Shown here one piece after another: positions 38,201 to 44,087 of a DNA stretch of 64,000 nucleotides. Position numbers and translations under genes: made by a program. The notes below the pieces were generated by a model that saw nothing but the letters and a program-made list of their open reading frames with translations, searched no databases and was not told where the DNA came from. Every line of letters starts with the position of its first letter. Positions within the stretch are counted from its first letter, which is position 1. This stretch comes from Nocardioides daeguensis (GTDB taxonomy: Bacteria > Actinomycetota > Actinomycetes > Propionibacteriales > Nocardioidaceae), in assembly GCF_019192965.1 (NCBI RefSeq), contig NZ_JAHTKU010000011.1, forward strand, positions 186,001 to 250,000, in the 5' to 3' direction.

Positions 38201-40385
38201 CATCCCGCAGGACTACGCCGCCTGGAACACCGTCGTCGAGCTCACCGAGGTGGGGACCCGGATGACGGAGGCGGCCAACGAGTTCTACGACGAGCTGGTC
38301 AAGTACAGCAACTGCTGGCGTGAGCAGCGCGGCGAGATCCTCGACTTCGCCTTTGTCGGACACTCGGAGGGCGGCTACGAGTCGTTGGCCCTGGCGAGGA
38401 TCGCGGCAGGCAAGGCGCAGAACGACGACCCCACGGACGACGTCCGGGTGTCCGGCGTCCTCACGGTCGACGGGGCCGTCCACGGGGCGACCATCCTCAC
38501 CCAGTTCGCGCTCCAGGACTGCGCGCTGCCGCTCGTCGGGATCCCCCGTGACGTCATCAAGGCGTCGATGGCGGTCAACAGCGTCACGGTCCCCACGGTC
38601 GTGGCGGCAGCCACCCGTGGCCAGACCCTGCAGCTGATGCTCGCCGACCAGCTCGCGGCAGCGGCGGATATCGCGACCATCCGGGCCAACGGGACCTACG
38701 TCATGAACGTGACCAACGCCTACGACGGCTGCCTGAAGTCGCAGGCCACGATCAGCGGCGCCGCCAGCGACAGTCACATCTACGAGGTCTGGGGCGACGG
38801 CTGGAGCGGCATCAACGCGCATGGGGCCCTCAACAAGCAGCGGGTGGACCCGGCCGGGCCGGATGCCGGCTACCCGCTGGTCGAGGTCGTCGGTGGAGTC
38901 TCGCCCGCGCCGCTCCCACGCATCCTGGGCCATGGCCCTGATCTGCTCGGCGCCGACGGACGTCCGCTCCCGCCGGAGCCGACCGCGCGCAGCGGCGGAT
39001 CGGCTCGCTCCCGGGCCGCCGCCCCGGAGACCGCCACCGCTCCGGCCGGAGTGGGCGCGAGCCTGCGAGTGCTCGTCGGTGACGACACCGGCCAGCCGCT
39101 GCCGCACACGCAGGCGGCCCTCGTGGACGCTCTCGGGAACGTCCGGAGCATCGCCGTGTCCGACGACGCGGGGTGGCTGGAGCTGGCTGCCGACCCCGGT
39201 GACTACGCCCTGGTGACGGCCGCGGACGGGTACCAGGGTGGCGAGCGGCAAATCACCCTGGACGAGGGCGCCAACGTCGACGTGACGGTGTCCCTCGCGC
39301 CGGGCGCGGTGATCACCTCGGTCCTGAAGGACGCCGCGGGTGCCCCGAAGCCGAACGCCATCGCGGCCCTGTACGACGGCAACACGCTGGTGGCTGCCAC
39401 GTTCACCGACGGGAGCGGCCGGGCCGTGTTCGTCGTTCCGCCCGACAAGTACGGGCTGCGCTACTTCGACCCGGTGCAGGACGACGAGGTCGGCCCGGGG
39501 GCGCTCCCGGTGACGCCCGAGATCGGCAACCCCGCCGCGGGTGAGATCACCTACTTGGTCGGCTCGCCGCTGCCTCCGACGATCACCTCCGGGGCGCCGC
39601 CTGCGACGGCGACGGTCGGGACGCCGTACGCCTTCCAGGTCACGGCCACCGGCTCACCGCAGCTGTCGGTCGTCGGCGACCTGCCGCCGGGGCTCTCCCT
39701 CTCGGCCGCCGGCCTGCTGGGTGGCACCCCGAGCGCGGCAGGGGTCTTCGAGTTCAAGATCCGGGCGACCAATGCCGGTGGCGCGGTGGACTCCTCGACC
39801 TACGCCGTGACCGTGGCGGAGGGGCCGGACGGCGGCACTCCCGCGCCGACGATCACCTCCGCGGCCCCACCCGCGACGGCACAGTGCGGCGTTCCCTACA
39901 CGTTCCAGGTGACAGGGACCGGCGACCCGACGTACTCGGTCCAGGGCAGCCTGCCGCCGGGACTGACCCTGTCCCCGAACGGTCTGCTGAGCGGCTCGCC
40001 GACCAGCGCCGGCACCTACGACTTCGGGGTGCGCGCGGCCAACGCAGGCGGACACGTGGACTCGCCGGCCTACCGGATCGTCGTCTCCGCGCCGCCGGGG
40101 AGCCCGGGCCCGAAGCAGTTCACGACCACGGTCCTGCCGAGGCTCAAGGGCAAGGCGCGGGTCGGGGCGAAGCTGCGGGTCACCCACCCGGCGGGGCTGC
40201 CGGCCGGGTGGACGGCGACCTACGTCTGGCTGCGGAACGGGAAGACCATCAAGGGGGCCAAGAAGGCGGCCTACAAGGTCTCCCGGTCGGACCGGGGGAA
40301 GCAGCTGTCGGTGCGGATCGTCTACACCGCGTCGGCGTACCTGCCGTGGACGGTGACGACGGCGGGGTCGAAGAAGGTCAGGTAG
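29226..40385 (+). CDS. giant secreted multidomain protein with lipase-like domain
   Basis: A 3,719-residue protein with a signal peptide (RWVLALALVAGVLAIS, cleavage near residue 31). Order: 13 carboxypeptidase-regulatory-like beta repeats (about 36-1350; each like GTVTGADGSPLSGVDV); 8 Ig-like repeats (about 1353-2080; VGETLS...W...YQWLRDG); two PKD domains (2085-2260, second with WDFGDGTTGSG); a further regulatory-like domain; a Gly-rich hinge; a unique beta region (2440-2880); an alpha/beta hydrolase-like domain (2886-3224) with nucleophile elbow FVGHSEGGYES (Ser3047); two more regulatory-like domains; two putative-Ig domains (PPGLSLSAAGLL); and a ninth Ig-like C-terminus. No LPXTG and no C-terminal membrane helix, so it is probably released or held non-covalently. 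ATG 29226 overlaps the lipoprotein stop. Its end overlaps cobC by 8 bp. Adhesin, matrix or esterase role is inference. Confidence 0.85.
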   Translation: MTPTSVVRRLRWVLALALVAGVLAISPGALAADGDGVVSGTVTEAGAGTPVGGVRVTLECEYVEDAGTEYEYSYWGWCEDASGEPAGQTTTGPDGSYSLTVVPGTYRLWFDTDEVDDEGDSTNGPYASHESGTVTVTAGGTTSGVDAALTRRGSLSGTVQAAGGAPLGGVLVCAYLHDSDDDWYCEASTRTSPTGAYRLYVAPGEYRVRFSHDAWKTRFYDGADTLAQAQTLTVAGSAGLTGIDATLSLRGSIRGHVQAAGGTPLEGVEVRAYRRYVEEYDGETYSYWDYDGNVVTDDQGDYTLGVDAGEWRVGFFDPAWKPEYYDDATTVEDGQTLTVADGVATSAIDATLAPRGAIEGSVTNVEGQQLEDILVRAYGDEDSEWESSFSTYTDSDGNYRLPVDDGTWRVGFSDDDGTHATEFYDDAAILDEGADLTVADAATVPGIDAVLGPAARISGTVTDHDGTAVRWADVAVYQLRPDGAWNWVTDDSTDAAGAYAVGGLAPGTYRVRFSDYDTNPERIRWFGGGSTLESATDIVLEAGEAFTADQAFTLGTGIAGTVTGADGSPLSGVDVTLYYRYTSGSYSYWAYTDSRTTGADGRYAFGNLAAGTPYRLQYQPQGAGDTVSEYYDDAASQDTATTIVPVLDEVTTADAVLDTGGSITGTVTGADGQALSGVYVTAYRFGANESWTTERSATTDESGGYTVRGLRAGSYRLYFQPQGGVHHDTYFGGTTDFYESGTLSVVVGQSTSADQQLALAGSISGTITAADGTPLSDVIAHASPVESGTGRSAYTDAAGHYTIDGLAPGDYRLQFTPPYDTAYLDEYYDNVRSWEDAATLTVTSGGSTTADAALGTGGTISGTVTDGDGNPASDAWISVYDESGAQVANAYVLNDGTYSVNVLPGTYRVGFNGYVDGVHLDEYHPAATTLADATPVEVADGATVTIDHQLGVPGTISGLVTSAGGEPLADVRVLVGTGSSDDYRSFLVTTGTDGRYSVSLAPGTYWLTFESTDGRYEDGTADAVAVTAGTTVTVDNALTMQYGRITGTLTGLDDGPVANVWVYAYRQTGADSWTYATATSTDSGGAYVLGKLAAGSYRVRFDTSNEDFHTGEYFDDTQDAASASPITVAVGDSATADAALAATGGVVAGTITLPGSQASTGTYGYAYLYREMGDGEWSHAHTASFYRSTGQTTASYRFRHVEPGSYRLHVVPDDGTHVERYYPASSTLADGSDVEVTIGHVTTADVTTPVGASISGSVTGTDGAPAVSLYAHVHRVDPLTGIDTYVGGDYTDAQGSYRVGGLPAGMYVVQFSSTSVHVGEYFDDAATQAEAHRFSLTLGDSVTADAELDLQLANTSAPTITGELRVGEELSADPGTWTYPDATFTYRWIRGSSYIWGATSPTYATVAADLNQQIRVEVTASRLRHNDRAAQSAAVGPIDYGVIANPTPPAISGTARVGETLSVSAGTWKPSSPSLTYQWLRDGEPIEGATATTYRLGAADLDGRISVRVDAAQTGYHPTTVTTTPTDQVGLGVIDNLSPPTIEGTPRAGETLTASSDRWLAAGFTEQQSQVDVAYQWLRDGTPIAGATGQTHQLTVDDATHRISVVATATKAGYAPTEAISGASEKVTYGLVANTAAATVKGTPQVGKALSVDLGDWNTTGIDFWYTWLRDDGTTLGSGATYTPGPDDIDHLVSVRVRGTKPDWDPGETTTGQVGPVLVGQFDNRTAPSIAGTSQVGVALEVSTGDWEPSPADTTYRWLSDGEPIADATTSRFTPGAEHVGTTISVEMTLSRSGYESTTATAATSAPVAPGVIVNEQRPVISGPTRVGETLTTDGGSWDLDDVDLGYQWRRDGEAIADATGPSYVLVPADAQAAISVVVTAAKAGYAPTSRASVATDPITYDVVHNVTPPTVSGDATVGETLVATAGEWDQDDVAVTWQWLRDGEVVAGATGPSRTLVAADLGTRISVRATAAKATYDSGSADSGETDAVVEGYLANTALPAVSGSVRVGETLSATRGGWSPEPTAFGYEWLRDGTPVDGATSSTYTLTESDLGARLSVTVTASSDGYHPATATSEPTGAVAGPNHAPVLTVDISPTTTGAAPFDVGLLFGATDDDGDTLSYKVEYGDGSPVMTGSQPPVTPLPHTYGQPGTYQLKVSVTDGIRTVARTTTISAVLPEPVAANAGDDQVAVEGEAVAFDGSGSRPVGMIASYHWDFGDGTTGSGPRPSHTYGAPGDYVVTLTAEVAGESSTDEAAVSVTAEPPFEGIVATVTGAGAVPLASATVLLINGDGSRLTARSDADGEARLRGLDDGQYTVFAVADGFRPGQAVAEVSGGSAEVTIELEEGPAATAEVSTERMTPEQIEAVGIDPADPANQNVVEFEIHLPFRPTGEAPPPVTGVANSSGFIGCPAIDGIQVTCGGGWGGGGGGGGACTCTGSFSAGGYDYEFWGTSEYLVWLVIPGRASWLKEFFDVSLMVTNLSEGADFVLTDGAASLELPSGLALAPTSFAQSTTADFPDIPAGESRTIHWYVRGDVEGEYPIKASYAGFLQPFDLPINITALAKNPIKVWGGSAFKLKVHADKYVTRDHPYHVRVGIENVADVPMYNVTLELLTGGAQLNYIYQPREQLAHTKAVVAAGETLEYDYILVPRITGTLVLDKAFVAYTTGLELDSAVITQNDVERDRPDIEPAALNHKVGLIFENVPGSSDLQVFSTPDEATEFPAESEGVTWVRDTADGRKRGFVSDVDPADERYFAVSPIVAAKPEMSHAMVLARSNSLPSSVIAGASYSTKSGQPHSCGETGPFAATVSASDDFGLEWVEYEVTDATGTHPVERVVVPADADDTAFAKEISVELVDGSTVSIRVRAKNLAGDVGEWTGPITLDQLCPVHRAVVLAAGLTSSLDDNSSVVTGSDCALDGDERDGWNKTWAANACDESGSKGYGPGAGVKGNVLAQLEDAGYDPGQARGSFFRDVLEFSYTGAISDGQNGQCWFIPQDYAAWNTVVELTEVGTRMTEAANEFYDELVKYSNCWREQRGEILDFAFVGHSEGGYESLALARIAAGKAQNDDPTDDVRVSGVLTVDGAVHGATILTQFALQDCALPLVGIPRDVIKASMAVNSVTVPTVVAAATRGQTLQLMLADQLAAAADIATIRANGTYVMNVTNAYDGCLKSQATISGAASDSHIYEVWGDGWSGINAHGALNKQRVDPAGPDAGYPLVEVVGGVSPAPLPRILGHGPDLLGADGRPLPPEPTARSGGSARSRAAAPETATAPAGVGASLRVLVGDDTGQPLPHTQAALVDALGNVRSIAVSDDAGWLELAADPGDYALVTAADGYQGGERQITLDEGANVDVTVSLAPGAVITSVLKDAAGAPKPNAIAALYDGNTLVAATFTDGSGRAVFVVPPDKYGLRYFDPVQDDEVGPGALPVTPEIGNPAAGEITYLVGSPLPPTITSGAPPATATVGTPYAFQVTATGSPQLSVVGDLPPGLSLSAAGLLGGTPSAAGVFEFKIRATNAGGAVDSSTYAVTVAEGPDGGTPAPTITSAAPPATAQCGVPYTFQVTGTGDPTYSVQGSLPPGLTLSPNGLLSGSPTSAGTYDFGVRAANAGGHVDSPAYRIVVSAPPGSPGPKQFTTTVLPRLKGKARVGAKLRVTHPAGLPAGWTATYVWLRNGKTIKGAKKAAYKVSRSDRGKQLSVRIVYTASAYLPWTVTTAGSKKVR

Positions 40386-41397
40386 CCAGTCGCCGACGGG
40401 GGTGGACGGCGGCGAGTGCGGCCAGCAACTGGTCCGTCGTCTCCGGTGGCCGGACCGCGACCCGCACCCAGCTGCCGTCGAGGCCGGGGAAGGTGTCGGC
40501 CCGGCGGACCGCGATGCCGCGCTCCCGCAGCCGGGCGTGCACGCCGTCGCCGACCCGGGCGAGCACGAACGACGCCGCCGACGGCAGGTGGGGGATGCCG
40601 AGGTCGGCGAGGCCCTTCTCGAGGTTCTCGCGCCAGTCCCGGATCTGCTCGGCCCTGCGGCGCGCCTCCTGCGCGGCCTCGGCGCCGGTGCAGGCGACGA
40701 CGGCCGCCGAGGCGGTGGTGCCGACCGACCACGGGGTCTGCGCCTGCGCCAGGCCGGCCACGACGCGCGGGTCGCCGACGACGTAGCCGGCGCGGATGCC
40801 GGGGATTCCCCAGTGCTTGGTGAGGGAGCGCAGCACCACCAGTCCGTCGAGGGGTACGCCGGCCAGCGACTCCGGCTCACCCGGGACGCAGTCCATGAAC
40901 GCCTCGTCGACCACCACCAGCCGCCCGGGCCGGCGCAGCGCCGCCAGGACGGCGGCGGGGTGCAGGACGCCCGTCGGGTTGGTGGGGTTGCCCACGACCA
41001 CCAGATCGGCGTCCGCCGGGACCAGGGCCGGGTCGAGGGTGAACGGCTCGCGCAGCACGACCGGGGTCACGTCTTGGCCGGCCTGCTCCAGCGCGGCGTG
41101 CGGCTCGGTGAACTGCGGGTGCACGACCACCGGGCGCCGCCACGGTCGCAGCCGCGCGACCAGGGTGAATGCCTCCGCCGCGCCCGCGGTCACGAGCACC
41201 TCGTCCTCGGCGCGCCCGTGGTGGGCGGCGACGGCCGTGGTCGCCGCGGTCGGGTCCGGGTAGGCGCCAACCGCGTCCAGGGAGGCGCGCAGGGCTGCGT
41301 CGAGCCAGGGCGGTCGCGGGCCGTCGTACACGTTGACGGCGAGGTCGATCATCCCGCGGGCCTCGACGTCGCCGTGGTGGCGCAGCGGGTCAGCCAC
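40378..41397 (-). CDS. cobC: CobC-like PLP-dependent aminotransferase/decarboxylase
   Basis: The 339-residue fold-type I PLP enzyme is related to histidinol-phosphate aminotransferase and threonine-phosphate decarboxylase. The PLP lysine is in VLRSLTKHWGIPGIRAGYVV, and DLVVVGNPTNPTGVLHP supplies the Asn. Its place at the end of the B12 operon points to making aminopropanol phosphate for cobD. GTG 41397 overlaps the cobB stop by 8 bp. Final gene of the riboswitch 3 operon. Confidence 0.86.
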   Translation of the reverse strand: MADPLRHHGDVEARGMIDLAVNVYDGPRPPWLDAALRASLDAVGAYPDPTAATTAVAAHHGRAEDEVLVTAGAAEAFTLVARLRPWRRPVVVHPQFTEPHAALEQAGQDVTPVVLREPFTLDPALVPADADLVVVGNPTNPTGVLHPAAVLAALRRPGRLVVVDEAFMDCVPGEPESLAGVPLDGLVVLRSLTKHWGIPGIRAGYVVGDPRVVAGLAQAQTPWSVGTTASAAVVACTGAEAAQEARRRAEQIRDWRENLEKGLADLGIPHLPSAASFVLARVGDGVHARLRERGIAVRRADTFPGLDGSWVRVAVRPPETTDQLLAALAAVHPRRRLAT

Positions 41398-42844
41398 GGT
41401 GCACCGCGTCCGCGAAGCGCGCGGCCAGCTGGGGGTGGCCGGCCCAGTGCGTGTGGAGGTACGACGCGTGCAGGGTCTCCGACGCGAAGCCGACCGGGTC
41501 GCCGTCGATCTCCCAGGCGGGGGTGCCGGTGAGGGCAGGGGTGACGGTGGTGCGGTGGAACTCGTGCCCGGTCACCTCCTCGCCGGCGCGCGTCAGCAGG
41601 GTGTCGGCGGGCGCGGTGGCGACGGGGTAGCGCAGCGTGAGCCGCTGGGTCATCGTGGCGTCGGCGGCGAGGACCCCGGCCATGGGGGCGCCGTCGAGGG
41701 TGCGGCACAGGTAGAGCAGGCCCGCGCACTCGGCGACCGTGGGCAGCCCGTCGAGGACGGCCTCCCTGACCTGGCCGAGCAGGGCGGTGTTGGCGGCCAG
41801 GTCGGCGGCGTGCACCTCCGGGAAGCCGCCGCCGAGGTACAGGCCGGCCGTGCCCGCCGGCAGGGCGGGATCCACTGCTGGGTCGAACGGCACGACGTCG
41901 CAGCCGTGCGCGGCGAGGAGCTCGGCGGTCTCGGCGTAGCGGAAGGTGAAGGCGCGGCCGGCCGCGACGGCCACTCTGCGCCGGGTCGGCGGGATCGCGG
42001 AGTCCCCGAGCTCGTCGAGTAGCTCCGTCGCGAGGAACGAGCGACGGGGCGTATCGAGACGTGGTGAGGCGCCTCGATACGCCCCCTCCGCTCGTTCCTC
42101 GCTCCGGCGGCTACTCGACGAGCTCGACGGACCGGGCGACCACGGGTGGGCGTCGAGTGCGGGAGCCGACCGGGCGATCGCCAGCACCGCGTCGAGGTCG
42201 ACGTGCTCCGCCACGACCGAGGCCAGCCGCGCGACGACCGCCTCGGACTCGCCGCGCTCGGCGGCGGTGACCAGGCCGAGGTGCCGCGAGGGGGTGGCGA
42301 TGGACGCGTCGCGGGGGATCACGCCCAGCACGGGCAGGGCGATGGACGAGCGGACCTCCTCGGCGTGCCGTGCCGACCCGGCCTGGTTGAGGATCACGCC
42401 CGCCACCGTCACGGTCGGGTCCCAGGTCGCCATCCCGTGCACGACCGCGCCGATCGAGCGCGAGGCGCGGGAGATGTCGACCACGAGCACGACCGGGGTG
42501 CGGGTCAGCGCCGCGACGTGCGCGGTGGAGGAGAACCCGTGGCCGCCGATCCGGCCGTCGTAGAGGCCCATCACGCCCTCGACGACAGCGACGTCCGCGC
42601 CCCGCGCGCCGTGCAGCAGCAGCGGGGCGACCAGCGACTCGCCGACCAGGTGCGGGTCCAGGTTGCGGCCCGGGCGCCCGCAGGCGAGCGCGTGGTAGCC
42701 GGGGTCGATGTAGTCGGGACCGACCTTGTGCCCGCTCACCGCGTGCCCCGCGGCCGCCAGCGCGGCCATCAGTCCGGTGGCGACGGTGGTCTTGCCCTGC
42801 CCGGTGGCGGGCGCGGCGACGACGACCCGGGGGAGGTCACCCAT
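41390..42844 (-). CDS. cobB: hydrogenobyrinate a,c-diamide synthase
   Basis: A 484-residue glutamine amidotransferase acting on the a and c carboxylates. P-loop VVAAPATGQGKTTVATGLMA at the start, KVGPDYIDPGYHALACGRPG, DISRASRSIGAVVHGMATWD. The C-terminal glutaminase has Cys in TVAECAGLLYLC and GHEFHRTTV. Residues about 240-279, rich in Ser/Arg (GPSSSSSSRRSEERAEGAYR), are coded by a 118-bp palindromic repeat inserted in the linker between the two domains. This makes the protein longer than typical (about 440-460). Start ATG 42844; 6 bp after cobO. Confidence 0.94.
   Translation of the reverse strand: MGDLPRVVVAAPATGQGKTTVATGLMAALAAAGHAVSGHKVGPDYIDPGYHALACGRPGRNLDPHLVGESLVAPLLLHGARGADVAVVEGVMGLYDGRIGGHGFSSTAHVAALTRTPVVLVVDISRASRSIGAVVHGMATWDPTVTVAGVILNQAGSARHAEEVRSSIALPVLGVIPRDASIATPSRHLGLVTAAERGESEAVVARLASVVAEHVDLDAVLAIARSAPALDAHPWSPGPSSSSSSRRSEERAEGAYRGASPRLDTPRRSFLATELLDELGDSAIPPTRRRVAVAAGRAFTFRYAETAELLAAHGCDVVPFDPAVDPALPAGTAGLYLGGGFPEVHAADLAANTALLGQVREAVLDGLPTVAECAGLLYLCRTLDGAPMAGVLAADATMTQRLTLRYPVATAPADTLLTRAGEEVTGHEFHRTTVTPALTGTPAWEIDGDPVGFASETLHASYLHTHWAGHPQLAARFADAVHRG
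42008..42125. repeat. 118-bp palindromic REP-like element inside cobB
   Basis: The left arm starts GAGCTCGTCGAGTAG and runs to GGGGCGTATCGAG. The right arm is its near-complete inverse, CTCGATACGCCCC ... CTACTCGACGAGCTC, with a 14-bp spacer. About 45 of 51 bases pair. One arm matches the element in cobN and the end motifs match the tandem repeat near aceE. The reading frame passes through it intact. Confidence 0.92.
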
Positions 42845-42850
42845 GAGCGC

Positions 42851-43432
42851 TCACCACTCGATGCCTTTCTGGCCCTTCTGCCCGACGTCCATCGGGTGCT
42901 TGACCTTGGTCATCTCGGTGACGAGGTCGGCGAGCTCGACCAGCTTGGGGTCCGCGCGACGCCCGGTGATGACCACGTGCTGGTGTCCCGGGCGGTTCGC
43001 GAGGGTCTCGACGACGTCGTCGACGTCGACCCAGCCCCAGTTGATCGGGTACGTGAACTCATCGAGCAGGTACAGGTCGTGCTGCTCGGCCGCGATCCGC
43101 CGCTTGATCTCCGCCCAGCCCTCGGCGGCGTCGGCGGCGTGGTCCTCCTCGGACCCGGCCTTGCGCGACCACGACCAGCCGGAGCCCATCTTGTGCCACT
43201 CGATGCCGAGCTTCTCGAACGCGGTCTGCTCGCCGAGGCGCCACTTCGCGGACTTCACGAACTGGAACACCCCGATGTCCCAGCCCTGGTTCCAGCCGCG
43301 CAGCGCCAGCCCGAAGGCCGCGGTCGACTTCCCCTTGCCGTCGCCGGTGTGCACCATCACGAGGGGGCGGTTGCGACGCTGGCGGGTGGTGAGCCCGTCG
43401 TCCGGTACGACGAGCGGCTGGCCCTCAGGCAC
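42851..43432 (-). CDS. cobO: cob(I)yrinic acid a,c-diamide adenosyltransferase
   Basis: A 193-residue ATP:corrinoid adenosyltransferase of the BtuR/CobA type. P-loop VMVHTGDGKGKSTAAFGLAL, then GWDIGVFQFVKSAKW, DLYLLDEFTYPINWGW and VVITGRRADPKLVELADLVT. All are diagnostic. GTG 43432; overlaps bluB by 8 bp. It forms the Co-C bond after cobalt insertion. Confidence 0.96.
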   Translation of the reverse strand: MPEGQPLVVPDDGLTTRQRRNRPLVMVHTGDGKGKSTAAFGLALRGWNQGWDIGVFQFVKSAKWRLGEQTAFEKLGIEWHKMGSGWSWSRKAGSEEDHAADAAEGWAEIKRRIAAEQHDLYLLDEFTYPINWGWVDVDDVVETLANRPGHQHVVITGRRADPKLVELADLVTEMTKVKHPMDVGQKGQKGIEW

Positions 43433-44087
43433 GGTTGGTCTCCTTCATCTGCCAGGTGTCCTGGTGGACGGCGTCGGCGAGCGGACGGCGTGAGCGCCAG
43501 CCGTGCCGCTCCAGGTCGGGCACGGTCTCCAGGTGGCTGACGGTGCCGAGGCACAGCCAGGCGACGGGCCGCACGTCGGTGGGGATCCCCAGCAGCTGCT
43601 GGAGGAAGTCCTCGTGGTAGAAGGAGACCCAGCCCAGGCCGAGCCCCTCCGCGGTGGCGGCCAGCCAGAGGTTCTGGATCGCCAGCACGGTGGAGTAGAG
43701 GCCGGCGTCGGCGATCGCGTGCCGGCCGAGCACGTGGGTGCCGCCGCGGGACTGGCTGTGGGTGACCACGACGCCGAGCGACGACTCGCAGATCCCCTCG
43801 ACCTTGATCCGGTCGAAGGTCGTGCGCCGCTCGGGTGGGAGCGAGGCCGCGAAGGTGTCCCGTTCGGTGGCGACGTGGTCGCGGAAGGCGCGCCGCAGCG
43901 CGGGGTCGCGTACCAGCACGAAGTCCCACGGCTGGCTCATCCCGACGCTCGGGGCGCGGTGCGCGGCCTCGAGCACGCGGTGCAGCACGTCGTCGGGAAC
44001 GGGGGAGCCGGTGAACTCGGCCCGAACGTCGCGGCGGCGCGCGATGACGTCGTACAGGCCGGCGGCGACGGTGGACGTGGTGCTCAT
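43425..44087 (-). CDS. bluB: 5,6-dimethylbenzimidazole synthase
   Basis: A 220-residue nitroreductase-fold flavoenzyme that cleaves reduced FMN with O2 to make DMB, the lower ligand of B12. BluB marks: [40 protein letters not shown], the [18 protein letters not shown] block, and [20 protein letters not shown]. Start ATG 44087 overlaps the chelatase stop (ATGA). Its presence agrees with an aerobic pathway. Confidence 0.94.
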   Translation of the reverse strand: MSTTSTVAAGLYDVIARRRDVRAEFTGSPVPDDVLHRVLEAAHRAPSVGMSQPWDFVLVRDPALRRAFRDHVATERDTFAASLPPERRTTFDRIKVEGICESSLGVVVTHSQSRGGTHVLGRHAIADAGLYSTVLAIQNLWLAATAEGLGLGWVSFYHEDFLQQLLGIPTDVRPVAWLCLGTVSHLETVPDLERHGWRSRRPLADAVHQDTWQMKETNRA

